A DNA stretch of 64,000 nt from Pseudaquabacterium terrae (GTDB lineage: Bacteria > Pseudomonadota > Gammaproteobacteria > Burkholderiales > Burkholderiaceae_C), in assembly GCF_013266755.1 (NCBI RefSeq), contig NZ_JABRWJ010000003.1, positions 496,001 to 560,000 on the forward strand. The letters run 5' to 3'. Made by a program: the position numbers and the translations under genes. Below are positions 8,415-16,264 of the stretch, piece after piece (within the stretch, counting starts at the first letter, position 1; every line of letters begins with the position of its first letter). The notes under the pieces were generated by a model. It ran no database searches and was not told where the DNA came from. It saw only the letters and a list, made by a program, of their open reading frames with translations.

Positions 8415-10036
8415 ACAAGAGTCTGGGTATGGCGGCCTTCGTGCTGGGCCTGGCCGCGATCGGTTGGGTCGGGTTCGGCTACCTCGGCGGCTCGCACGCG
8501 CTGGCGCTGGCGATGACGGCGCTGATCGCTGCGTTCTACCTGATGGGCGCCGTCGAGCTGCAGCGCTTCCATCGAGCCACGTCGGAACTGGACGCAGCGC
8601 TCGCGTCCATCCCGCCGGACCTGCAGCATCTCGGCGACTGGCTCGGCCAGTTGCCCGCCGCGCTGCAGAACGCGGTGCGCCTGCGAATCGAAGGCGAGCG
8701 TGCCGGCCTGCCCGCGCCGATGATGACGCCGTACCTGGTCGGCCTGCTGGTGCTGCTGGGCATGCTGGGCACCTTTCTCGGCATGGTGGTGACCCTGGAC
8801 GGCGCGGTGATGGCGCTGGAGACCACGACCGATCTGCCGACCATCCGCGCCGCGCTGAGTGCACCCGTCAAGGGGCTGGGGCTGGCGTTCGGCACCTCCG
8901 TCGCCGGTGTCGCGGCATCGGCGATGCTGGGCCTGATGTCGGCCACCTGCCGGCGCGAGCGGCTGCTGGTGTCGCGCCTGCTCGACACCCGCGTCGCGAC
9001 CAGCTTGCGCCGCTTCTCGCTGGCGCAGCGGCGCGAGGAAACCTTCGACAGCCTGCAGTCGCAGGCCCGCGTGATCCCCGAAGTGGTCGGCCAGCTGCAG
9101 CTGGCGCTGCAATCGATGATGACGCAGCTGGAGCAGCAGAGCCAGGCGCAGCACGATCGGCTGCTCGCCGGCCAGCAGGCGTTCTTCCGTGATGCCCGGA
9201 CGGTGCACGCGGAGCTCGCGTCGTCGGTCGAGCAGTCGCTGAAGGCGAGCCTGGCCGACACGGCCCGCGCGGCCGGCGCGACGATCGAGCCGATGGCCGA
9301 GGCGCTGCTGGCGGGCATCGCGCGCAGTGCGGCGTCGCTGCACGAGCGCACGGCCGACACGGTGCGCATGCAGCTCGACGCGATCTCGGCACGCTTCGAC
9401 ACCACCGTCACCACCGTGCAGGCGGAGCTCGCCGGCCAGATGGGGCAGCTCGCGCAGACCGCATCGGAAGCGCCGCGCGCCGCCGCCGAGATGATGGGCC
9501 AGCTGCGCCAGCGGCTCTCCGACAGCCTGGCGCAGGACAACGCCGTGCTCGAAGAGCGCCGCCACCTGATGGAGACGCTGAACGCGCTGCTCGATGCGAT
9601 CCGGCACGCCGCCGGCGAGCAGCGCGCGGCGATCGACGCGATGGTGGCGTCGTCGGCCGCGGTGCTGCAGCAGGTCAGCGCCAAGGTCAGCGACAGCATC
9701 GGCGCGCAATCGGCCGGGCTGGCGGCCGTCGCCGCGCAAGTCACCGGCAGTGCCGTCGAGGTGGCCAGCCTGGGCGAAGCGTTCGGCTTCGGCGTGCAGC
9801 AGTTCAGCGCGTCGAGCGATGCGCTGATCACCACGCTGACGCGCATCGAAGGCGCGCTGAACCAGTCGGTGGCGCGCAGTGACGAGCAGCTGGCCTACTA
9901 CGTGGCGCAGGCGCGGGAAATCATCGACCTCAGCATGCTGTCGCAGAAGCACATCGTCGAAGACCTGCAGCAGCTGGCCGACGGGCAGGCCACGCTCGCC
10001 GGCCGACAGGCCGCGCTCGCCAGCGAGGTGGCCTGA
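8411..10036 (+). CDS. DUF802 protein: MotA/TolQ-like channel subunit with long helical tail (ZorA-like)
   Basis: The 541-residue protein has four hydrophobic segments at about 5-25, 30-48, 106-128 and 155-178. The last two carry the MotA/TolQ/ExbB pattern (GMLGTFLGMV, then GLAFGTSVAG), which matches the ZorA subunit of Zorya closely in style. Residues from about 181 to the end form a long Ala/Gln-rich helical or coiled-coil tail with DUF802-type repeats, predicted to project into the cytoplasm. With the next gene, a single-pass MotB/OmpA-like protein, it should make a proton- or sodium-driven rotary complex. This is inference from architecture; no member has been characterised to my knowledge. 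Confidence 0.8.
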   Translation: MNKSLGMAAFVLGLAAIGWVGFGYLGGSHALALAMTALIAAFYLMGAVELQRFHRATSELDAALASIPPDLQHLGDWLGQLPAALQNAVRLRIEGERAGLPAPMMTPYLVGLLVLLGMLGTFLGMVVTLDGAVMALETTTDLPTIRAALSAPVKGLGLAFGTSVAGVAASAMLGLMSATCRRERLLVSRLLDTRVATSLRRFSLAQRREETFDSLQSQARVIPEVVGQLQLALQSMMTQLEQQSQAQHDRLLAGQQAFFRDARTVHAELASSVEQSLKASLADTARAAGATIEPMAEALLAGIARSAASLHERTADTVRMQLDAISARFDTTVTTVQAELAGQMGQLAQTASEAPRAAAEMMGQLRQRLSDSLAQDNAVLEERRHLMETLNALLDAIRHAAGEQRAAIDAMVASSAAVLQQVSAKVSDSIGAQSAGLAAVAAQVTGSAVEVASLGEAFGFGVQQFSASSDALITTLTRIEGALNQSVARSDEQLAYYVAQAREIIDLSMLSQKHIVEDLQQLADGQATLAGRQAALASEVA

Positions 10037-10680
10037 TGGACGACGCCGACATCGGCATCGAGCAGACCACGCCGGTCTGGGCCGTGTTCGGCGACCTGAT
10101 GTCCAGCCTGCTCGGAGCCTTCGTGCTGATGCTGGTCTGCGTGATGGGCCTGCAGCTCGAGCTGGCGACCAGCCTCGAGAGCGAGGTCAAGAAGCGCCAG
10201 CTCGAGGAGCAGCGGCGCCAGGCGCTGGAAACGGCGCTCGCCGGCCCGCTGGCCAGCGGCCGCGTGACGCTGAACAACGGCCGCATCGGCATCAGCGGCA
10301 GCGTGCTGTTCGCCTTGAGCTCGGATCAGTTGCAGCCCGAGGGCCGGCAGCTGCTGAAGAGCCTGGCCGCACCGCTGGCGGCCTACCTCGGCGCCCGTGA
10401 CGAGCTGCTGATGGTCAGCGGCTTCACCGACGACCGGGCGGTGCGCGACAGCAATCGGCACTTCGCCGACAACTGGGAGCTGTCGGCGCAGCGCGCGTTG
10501 ACGGTGACCCGGGCCTTGATCGATGAAGGCATTCCGTCGTCATCGATCTTTTCGGCCGCCTTCGGTCCCGAGCAGCCGGTGGCGTCCAACGCCGATGCAG
10601 CCGGCCGATCGCGCAACCGGCGCGTCGAGATGGCGCCCGTGCCGAGAACGTCCAATGGCAGCGCCCAGCCCAGGCAGTGA
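10036..10680 (+). CDS. OmpA/MotB domain protein, peptidoglycan-anchored stator partner (ZorB-like)
   Basis: This 214-residue protein has one membrane segment at about 17-39 with an aspartate at its start (D20, in FGDLMSS). That is the position and context of the ion-carrying Asp of MotB and ZorB. A short helical linker follows (about 41-70), then an OmpA-like peptidoglycan-binding domain at about 80-205, with the RALTVTRAL and RSRNRRVEM motifs typical of the fold. The ATG overlaps the preceding stop by one base (TGATG), so the two subunits are co-translated. It is predicted to anchor the MotA-like subunit to the cell wall. Confidence 0.88.
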   Translation: MDDADIGIEQTTPVWAVFGDLMSSLLGAFVLMLVCVMGLQLELATSLESEVKKRQLEEQRRQALETALAGPLASGRVTLNNGRIGISGSVLFALSSDQLQPEGRQLLKSLAAPLAAYLGARDELLMVSGFTDDRAVRDSNRHFADNWELSAQRALTVTRALIDEGIPSSSIFSAAFGPEQPVASNADAAGRSRNRRVEMAPVPRTSNGSAQPRQ

Positions 10681-11212
10681 TCCCGGCCTGATCCTCGCCG
10701 CGCTGCGTGAGCGGGGTGCGCAGCGCTTCGAGCCGGTGCGCTTCCGATTCATCGAGGCGCTGGCGCGGCGCGCCGCGGCCCACGAGGGCGCGGTGAAGCG
10801 CGTGCTGGATGAGCGGCTGGCCGCGCTGGTGGCGGCGTACGTCGAGCAGCACGACACGGCCGCGCCCGCGGCCGCGTGCAGCCCGCAGCGACCAGCCCCG
10901 TCGTACCGAGGACCGCTGGCCGAGCTCGCCGGTGCCGGCCGCCCCGCCGAGCTGCAAGCCCTGGCGTATTTCCGAAGCACCTGGGCGCGTCTGCGCATCC
11001 ACCGGCAGCTGCGCCAGTCCCTGGCCAAGGTTCCCGAGAATGCCGGCCCGCTCAATTCGCATCGCCTCGTGCTGCGCGCGCTGCAGGCGATGCGCGAGGT
11101 CTCGCCCGCCTACCTCGACCGCTTCATGCCCTACGTCGATGCCTTGCTTTGGCTGGAGCTGGCCGGCAGCGCCCGACCCGAGCCGCCGAAGCGCCCCGGC
11201 GCCAGGCGCTGA
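10655..11212 (+). CDS. DUF2894 family protein, last gene of the motor-like operon
   Basis: The protein has 185 residues, is soluble, and is Arg/Ala-rich with a predicted all-helical C-terminal half (FRSTWARLRIHRQL, then VSPAYLDRFMPYVDALLW). It fits DUF2894, which I know only as a conserved neighbour of the DUF802/OmpA pair. The start at 10655 overlaps the OmpA gene by 26 bases, the deepest overlap in the operon. Function unknown; position suggests a partner of the membrane motor. Confidence 0.72.
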   Translation: MAAPSPGSDPGLILAALRERGAQRFEPVRFRFIEALARRAAAHEGAVKRVLDERLAALVAAYVEQHDTAAPAAACSPQRPAPSYRGPLAELAGAGRPAELQALAYFRSTWARLRIHRQLRQSLAKVPENAGPLNSHRLVLRALQAMREVSPAYLDRFMPYVDALLWLELAGSARPEPPKRPGARR

Positions 11213-11224
11213 GGATCTGAGGGG

Positions 11225-12871
11225 TCAGCGCTCGTCCGTGCGTACGCGATTGCGCCCGGCGTTCTTCGCCGCGTAGAGACAACCATCGGCCCGCGCCAGC
11301 ACCGCGGTCAGGTCGGCCGGACAGACATCGCCGCTCAAGCCGATGCTGACGGTGGCCCGGATGCCCTCCCCGATCGACGCCCAGTCGAAATCCTCGATGC
11401 GCCCGCGCAGCCGTTCGCAGACCCGCTCGGCGACATCGCGCGCCATGCCCGGCAGCACCACGACGAATTCCTCGCCGCCGTAGCGCGTCGCCACGTCGGT
11501 CGGCCGGCAGTTCTCGCGCAACACGTCGGCAATCGCCCGCAGCACCCGATCGCCGACCCCGTGCGAGAAGCGATCGTTGATGTGCTTGAAGTGGTCGACA
11601 TCGATCAGCGCCACGCTGAACGGCACGCCCGACGGTGCGCCGAGCACCGTCGCCACTTCTTCCAGCACGCGGCGGTTGCCCAGGCCGGTCAGCGGGTCGG
11701 TGCGCGCCGCGTGGCTCAAGGCCTCGGTCTGCGCATTCAGCTGGGCGCGCTGCTGCTCGACGCGCGCCTCCATCGTGCGCTGGGCCTCGGCCGAACGCCG
11801 CGCCAGCTCGCGTTCATAACGCGCTTCGAGCACCCGCAAGCGCGTCTCGGCCAAGGCCTTCGCGCGAGCCCGCTGCATCGCCGACGCGCGCCGCTCGGCC
11901 GCCAGCGCGGCCGGCAGGTGGCCGCGCGCTTCTTCGGCCTGCGACAAGGCCTCGAGCAGCATCGGCACCTCGTCCTGCGAATCGACCGCATCGAACTGCG
12001 CGATGGCCCGCGTGAAGAGCGTGGCCGCGGTGTCGCAGTCGCCGCGGCCCATGCTGATGCGCGCCGCGAGACCGGTGGCGAAGGCACGCAGCTCCGTGTC
12101 GGCGCAGTCCTGCAGTGGGCGTTCGAGCGCGGCCAGCTGCTGGCTCGCGTCGTCCAGGCGCGCGAGCATCACCAGCGCGTCGGTGGTGTTGAGCAGCGCG
12201 GCCAGCCCGTTGCCCGGCCGCAGCGGGGCTGTCAATGCCGCCCGGTTGCAGCGGATCTGCCGGCGCAGCAAGCGCCCGCGGCGCGGATCGTCGGGCTCGA
12301 GCGTGCGCGCTTCGTCGTTCAGGCAGACGCCCAGGTTGATCATCGCCCGACCGCGCTCGCCGGCCGTGGCGCCGCCGCCGCCGCGTGCCACGCGCCCCTC
12401 GCGGACGATCTGCGAGTACAGGCTGCGGGCGCTGCTGAAATGACCCAGCCGCGTATTCGTGAGCGCCACCGCATTCAGCGCCCGCACGCGCTCGTCCAAT
12501 CGGGTCATCGACTCCGACAGCTCGAGCGCGGCGGCCGCATGTTCGGTGGCCTCGTCCGGCAGCCCGATGTTGACCAGCGTGAAGGCGATCGAGGCCTCCA
12601 GCCGGCCCAGCTCGTCAGCCGAGCCCTGCGCCCGCCGGCAGGCCGCCACGGCTTCGAGAAAGACCGGCACCGCCTCGACGCGCTGCTCCTGGCCGCGCAG
12701 CATCTCGGCCCGGGCCTGCAGGATCAGGTACAGGCCGGCCGCATCGTCCGCCGCGCGCGCCTGTTGGGCGGCACCGCGCAAGAGCTCATCGGCGGCGGCG
12801 AATTGCAGGTCGCACATCAGCGCCGCCGCGGTGTCCCGCGCGGTGGCCGCTTCGACGCTGGCTTGCCTCAC
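11225..12871 (-). CDS. Diguanylate cyclase with N-terminal TPR-like region (GGDEF)
   Basis: A 548-residue protein without membrane segments. Residues 1 to about 340 are helical repeats of the TPR type (alternating small and large helices such as AAALELSESM), then a coiled coil, then a GGDEF domain from about 385. The active site is GGEEF at 465-469, a permitted variant, and RPTD five residues before it is a full inhibitory I-site. It should synthesise cyclic di-GMP in response to protein-protein or ligand contacts at the TPR region. GTG is the start, with AGGGG six bases upstream. It is the last gene of a short minus-strand run after the metallo-hydrolase and HicA-like genes. Confidence 0.88.
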   Translation of the reverse strand: MRQASVEAATARDTAAALMCDLQFAAADELLRGAAQQARAADDAAGLYLILQARAEMLRGQEQRVEAVPVFLEAVAACRRAQGSADELGRLEASIAFTLVNIGLPDEATEHAAAALELSESMTRLDERVRALNAVALTNTRLGHFSSARSLYSQIVREGRVARGGGGATAGERGRAMINLGVCLNDEARTLEPDDPRRGRLLRRQIRCNRAALTAPLRPGNGLAALLNTTDALVMLARLDDASQQLAALERPLQDCADTELRAFATGLAARISMGRGDCDTAATLFTRAIAQFDAVDSQDEVPMLLEALSQAEEARGHLPAALAAERRASAMQRARAKALAETRLRVLEARYERELARRSAEAQRTMEARVEQQRAQLNAQTEALSHAARTDPLTGLGNRRVLEEVATVLGAPSGVPFSVALIDVDHFKHINDRFSHGVGDRVLRAIADVLRENCRPTDVATRYGGEEFVVVLPGMARDVAERVCERLRGRIEDFDWASIGEGIRATVSIGLSGDVCPADLTAVLARADGCLYAAKNAGRNRVRTDER

Positions 12872-12901
12872 ACCGAACCCCTGGCCGGCTCAGCCGGCGC
12901 C

Positions 12902-13177
12902 TCACCCCTTCGCCTCGTATTGCGACGGCGTCACCCCCGCGCGCGCCAGAAACTCGCGCAGGTGCACCAGCGCCCGCGCGTCCATCACGTTGCTGTGATG
13001 CGGCCGGTGCAGGATGCCCTCCATGCGGTTGAGCGTGACGCGCACGCGGGCGCCCGACAGCGGCTCCAGCTCGGCGCCGACGTGCCTGAGCAAGGACTCG
13101 ATGTCGCGCCAGTGGACGTTGGCGCTCGGCGGATCGTGAAAGATCGTGCGCAGCAGATTGATCGTGTGGCGGCTCAT
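12902..13177 (-). CDS. HicA-like small protein, no HicB partner
   Basis: The 91-residue protein has the HicA/YcfA-like pattern: an N-terminal helix (HTINLLRTIF), the WRDIESLL helix, a beta hairpin (GARVRVTLN) and a histidine in LHRPH at the usual catalytic area. HicA toxins cleave mRNA and are normally next to a HicB antitoxin; no HicB-like frame is visible on either side. GGGAG about eight bases upstream supports the ATG. It lies 29 bases after the metallo-hydrolase stop. It may be a domesticated or solitary member rather than a toxin. Confidence 0.65.
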   Translation of the reverse strand: MSRHTINLLRTIFHDPPSANVHWRDIESLLRHVGAELEPLSGARVRVTLNRMEGILHRPHHSNVMDARALVHLREFLARAGVTPSQYEAKG

Positions 13178-13206
13178 CGAAGGCTCCCGCGAAGCCGCGG
13201 TGGCGC

Positions 13207-13803
13207 TCAGCCCGTCAGCGCGGCCAGCGCCTTCGCGCCGCCGTGAAAGAGGGGCCAGCCGTCGCCCACCAGCACGGCTTCGATGTGCGGATGGGCCTCG
13301 ACGATGCGCTTGACCGAGTCGACGGCACGGGCGCGATCGGCGAGCTTGGCATCGGGTAGCAGGTTGAGTGTGCCGGCCGCATGCCCGCGCACCAGGTCGC
13401 CGGTGATCAGCGTCGTGCCCTCCAGCAGCAGCGCCAGCTCACCCGGCGTCTTGCCGCCGTCCAGTTCCAGCACGCGCAGGCCCGGCGCGGGCTCGTCGCC
13501 GTCGCCCAGCCAGCGGTCGCAGCGCAGCGGGAAGCCCTCGGACTCGGCGCGCGGTCCGTGCAACGCCGCGCCGAACAGCCGGGCGATGTCCTGCGCGCCG
13601 CGGGTGTGATCCGAATTCGTCATGATGACGATCGCCGCGCCACCCAGGCGCTCCAGGTGCGCGCGATCGTGTTCGCTCATCGGCAGCGGGTCGATCAGCA
13701 CGTTGCCGCCGGTCCGTATCCACGCCACGCTGTTGAAGTCGACGTCGCGGGCTTCGTCGAAGGTCGACCACGCGAAGAGGTCGGGGCGGTGCAGGCGCTT
13801 CAT
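13207..13803 (-). CDS. Metallo-beta-lactamase-fold-like hydrolase
   Basis: The 198-residue protein has the layout of MBL-fold proteins: IDPLP after the second strand, TNSDHTRGAQ where the HXHXDH metal motif normally sits, GDLVRGH later, and LVGDGW near the end. The first metal motif is degenerate (only the DH pair remains), so activity is uncertain. Upstream, TAGCAT at 13810-13815 is exactly six bases from the ATG and there is no Shine-Dalgarno sequence, so the mRNA may be leaderless. The HicA-like and GGDEF genes follow on the same strand. Confidence 0.7.
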   Translation of the reverse strand: MKRLHRPDLFAWSTFDEARDVDFNSVAWIRTGGNVLIDPLPMSEHDRAHLERLGGAAIVIMTNSDHTRGAQDIARLFGAALHGPRAESEGFPLRCDRWLGDGDEPAPGLRVLELDGGKTPGELALLLEGTTLITGDLVRGHAAGTLNLLPDAKLADRARAVDSVKRIVEAHPHIEAVLVGDGWPLFHGGAKALAALTG

Positions 13804-13809
13804 GGCCGC

Positions 13810-13815
13810 ATGCTA
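13810..13815 (-). promoter_or_regulatory. -10 box positioned for a leaderless transcript (metallo-hydrolase gene)
   Basis: On the minus strand TAGCAT ends six bases before the ATG at 13803, so the expected +1 is the A of the start codon. No ribosome-binding site is present. Confidence 0.4.
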
Positions 13816-13839
13816 CGCCCGGCTTGCCGGCCCTCGGAC

Positions 13840-13860
13840 GGCCAGGGTGGCGCCCTGGCC
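13840..13860 (-). terminator. Hairpin downstream of the SDR gene
   Basis: GGCCAGGG and CCCTGGCC form a perfect 8-bp stem with a 5-base loop, 34 bases past the SDR stop. There is no T-tract, so it may only stabilise the 3' end or assist Rho-dependent termination. Confidence 0.35.
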
Positions 13861-13893
13861 CGCCCGCGATCCCCGCGCCGTCGGCTCGGCGTT

Positions 13894-14643
13894 CTACAAC
13901 TGCGCCAGCCCGCCGTCCACCGCGTACTCCGCCCCGGTGACGAACGATGCGTCGTCCGACAGCAGGAAGGCCGCGACCGCGGCCACTTCCGCGGGCTTGC
14001 CGAAGCGGCCGAGCGGCACCGCTTGCAGCACGGCGGCGCCGAACTCGGCGACGACGTTCTGCGGCAGGCCGGTGCGCTCGAAGAAATTCGTTTCGATCGG
14101 CCCCGGGCTGACGGCGTTGACACGGATGCGCCGCGGCGCGAATTCCCGCGCCAGCACGCGGGTCAGCGTGCGCACCGCGCCCTTGGTCGACGCGTAGACC
14201 GCCAGCGTCGCCATGCCCTTCTCGCGCGCGATCGAGGTGTTCAGGACCAGCGCGCCGCCGTCGGCCAGCAGCGGCGCCAGCGCCTGGGCCTGCAGCAGCG
14301 GGCCGCGCACGTTGACGGCGAACTGCGCGTCGAAGTCTTCGGCCGACACCGCCTCCAGCGGCGCGAAGCGGCCGAAGCCGGCATTGAAGAACACGCCGTC
14401 CAGGCGCGGCGAGACGGCCTTCACCGCGGCGGCCAGCGCGTCGGCGGAGTCGGCCGCTCCCGCGTCATTCAGAAGATAGTGCGCGCGGTCACCGAGCACG
14501 CCGCGCGCCGCCTCAAGCGACGCCGGGCGCGAGCCGGTGACGACCACGCGTGCGCCTTCGCGCACCAGCCGCTCGGCGCTGGCCAGGCCGATGCCGCTGG
14601 TGCCGCCGGTGACCAGCAGGGTCTTGCCTTCGAATCGGTTCAT
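13894..14643 (-). CDS. SDR family oxidoreductase
   Basis: The 249-residue protein is a classical short-chain dehydrogenase. It has the cofactor motif TGGTSGIG (about residues 12-19), the structural NAG motif (NAGFG), the catalytic Ser region (LNTSIA) and YASTK with the Tyr-Lys pair. The C-terminus VDGGLAQL is standard. Arg in GSRP after beta-2 favours NADPH. GAAAGG upstream supports the ATG. The gene is divergent from a LysR regulator 91 bases away, which probably controls it. Substrate unknown. Confidence 0.88.
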   Translation of the reverse strand: MNRFEGKTLLVTGGTSGIGLASAERLVREGARVVVTGSRPASLEAARGVLGDRAHYLLNDAGAADSADALAAAVKAVSPRLDGVFFNAGFGRFAPLEAVSAEDFDAQFAVNVRGPLLQAQALAPLLADGGALVLNTSIAREKGMATLAVYASTKGAVRTLTRVLAREFAPRRIRVNAVSPGPIETNFFERTGLPQNVVAEFGAAVLQAVPLGRFGKPAEVAAVAAFLLSDDASFVTGAEYAVDGGLAQL

Positions 14644-14734
14644 TGCAATGCCTTTCGGGATTTGGGAGATCGACCGCCGGACGGCGGCGATGTGCGAACC
14701 TTAGGCTGAGCATCTGCACAAGGAAATTCCAGAA

Positions 14735-15733
14735 ATGGGCAAGAAGAATTTGCGTGAACGCACAGGCGCGCTGGACTGGAACGACCTGCGCCTGGTGCTG
14801 GCGGTGGCGCGCGGGGGCAGCCTGGCCGGCGCAGCACGCGCGCTGGCGCTGCAGCACTCCACCGTCTTCCGCCGCATCGAGGACGCCGAGGCGCGCATCG
14901 GCGCGCGGCTCTTCGAGCGCTCGCGCACCGGCTGGACCACCAACGCGCAGGGCGAGGCCGTGGCGCAGGCGGCCGCCGAGATGGAGGCCGCCGCGCTGGC
15001 GGCCGAGCGCGCGATCAGCGGCGCCGACGAGCGCCTGTCCGGCGTGATCCGCATCGCCACCAGCGAGCTGCTGGCCGGCTACCTGCTGCCGCCGCTGCTG
15101 GCGCGCTTCATGGCCGAGCACCCGGGCATCCAGATCGAGGCCGATGTCTCGAACCGTACCGTCGACCTGACGCGCCGCGAGGCCGACATCGCGCTGCGCG
15201 CGACGCCGCAGCCGCCGGAGCTGATGGTCGGGCGGCGCGTCGGCGAGATGCGCTATGCCGTCTACGCCCACCGCACGCTGGTGCCGGCGCGGCGCGGCAC
15301 GCCGGTGCTGCAGCAGCTGCCGTGGGTCGGCTTCGACGGCCGGCTCGCGCACACCGAGATCGCGCAGTGGTTCCGCACCGCGCTGCCCGAGGTGCGGCCG
15401 CGCCTGCGCGCCGATTCGCTGCCGGCGATGCTGAAGGCGGCCGCGGCTGGCACCGGCGCGGTGGTGCTGCCGATGTTCGCCGGATCGCAGGAGCCGCGGC
15501 TGGTGCGCATCACGCCGCCGATCGAAGGCCCGGCGATGGGCCTGTGGCTGCTGCACCACCCGGACGTGCGCGGCAATGCCCGCGTGCGCGCGCTGATGGG
15601 CTGGCTGGCCAAAGCGGTACCGCCGGAGATGGAACGGCTCGCAGCGTGCGGGCCGACCGGCAAGGACTTCGCCGCCTGTCCGCTGAAGGCGCGGCGCGGG
15701 CGTGCGCCGCGCGCGGCCGCGTCGATCGGCTGA
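14735..15733 (+). CDS. LysR family transcriptional regulator
   Basis: The 332-residue protein has an N-terminal winged helix-turn-helix (about 14-72, with GSLAGAARALALQHSTVFRRI) and a substrate-binding domain of periplasmic-binding-protein fold. The C-terminus carries about 30 extra basic residues (KARRGRAPRAAA). AAGGAA upstream supports the ATG. It is divergent from the SDR gene; LysR proteins usually regulate the divergent neighbour and themselves from the shared intergenic region (14644-14734). Confidence 0.88.
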   Translation: MGKKNLRERTGALDWNDLRLVLAVARGGSLAGAARALALQHSTVFRRIEDAEARIGARLFERSRTGWTTNAQGEAVAQAAAEMEAAALAAERAISGADERLSGVIRIATSELLAGYLLPPLLARFMAEHPGIQIEADVSNRTVDLTRREADIALRATPQPPELMVGRRVGEMRYAVYAHRTLVPARRGTPVLQQLPWVGFDGRLAHTEIAQWFRTALPEVRPRLRADSLPAMLKAAAAGTGAVVLPMFAGSQEPRLVRITPPIEGPAMGLWLLHHPDVRGNARVRALMGWLAKAVPPEMERLAACGPTGKDFAACPLKARRGRAPRAAASIG

Positions 15734-15821
15734 ACGATCCGTGGCCGGGCAAGCTCCGCTCGACCCCACGCCTGCGCGGATCGTTTCCAATCGCGATCAT
15801 CGCTGCCTCCCGGAGTCCACC

Positions 15822-16232
15822 ATGCCCTTGACCGTCACCCGCGACCTTCCGCATCCGATGAAGCACACGGTCCACGTGCGCCAGCACGCGTTCGCCGTCG
15901 ACGAACCGCCCGCCAACGGCGGCGAGGACTTGGGGCTGACGCCGCATGACACCTACGACGCGGCGCTCGGCGCGTGCAAGGCGATGACCGTGGTCTGGTA
16001 CGCACGCCGCAAGCAGATCCCGCTGCAGGATGTGCGTGTCTCGGTCGAGCGCGACGACAGCGAGGAACGCCAGGGCACGTATCGGCTGCTGGTGACACTC
16101 GAGCTCGGCGGCGCGCTCACCGATGCGCAGCGGCGCGAGCTGCTCGCCGTGGCCGAGAAGTGCCCGCTGCACAAGCTGATGACCCAGGTCAAGTCCGAGA
16201 TCAGCACCACCCTCGCGCCGCCCGCGGCCTGA
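15822..16232 (+). CDS. OsmC family peroxiredoxin-like protein
   Basis: The 136-residue protein has the OsmC/Ohr fold, with the two family cysteines at C52 (LGACKAMT) and C114 (EKCPLHK). In this family they reduce organic hydroperoxides. The position of the first cysteine in the long helix (YDAALGACKAMTV) is standard. CGGAG about ten bases upstream supports the ATG. It precedes the class IV aminotransferase by 32 bases on the same strand, probably one transcript. Confidence 0.85.
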   Translation: MPLTVTRDLPHPMKHTVHVRQHAFAVDEPPANGGEDLGLTPHDTYDAALGACKAMTVVWYARRKQIPLQDVRVSVERDDSEERQGTYRLLVTLELGGALTDAQRRELLAVAEKCPLHKLMTQVKSEISTTLAPPAA

Positions 16233-16264
16233 ACGCCCTGCCCCGCACAACACCTCGAATCACC

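Noticed and set aside
12884-12898. GCCGGC-TCA-GCCGGC hairpin between the HicA-like and GGDEF genes
   Set aside because: A short 6-bp stem without a T-tract is expected by chance at this GC level.
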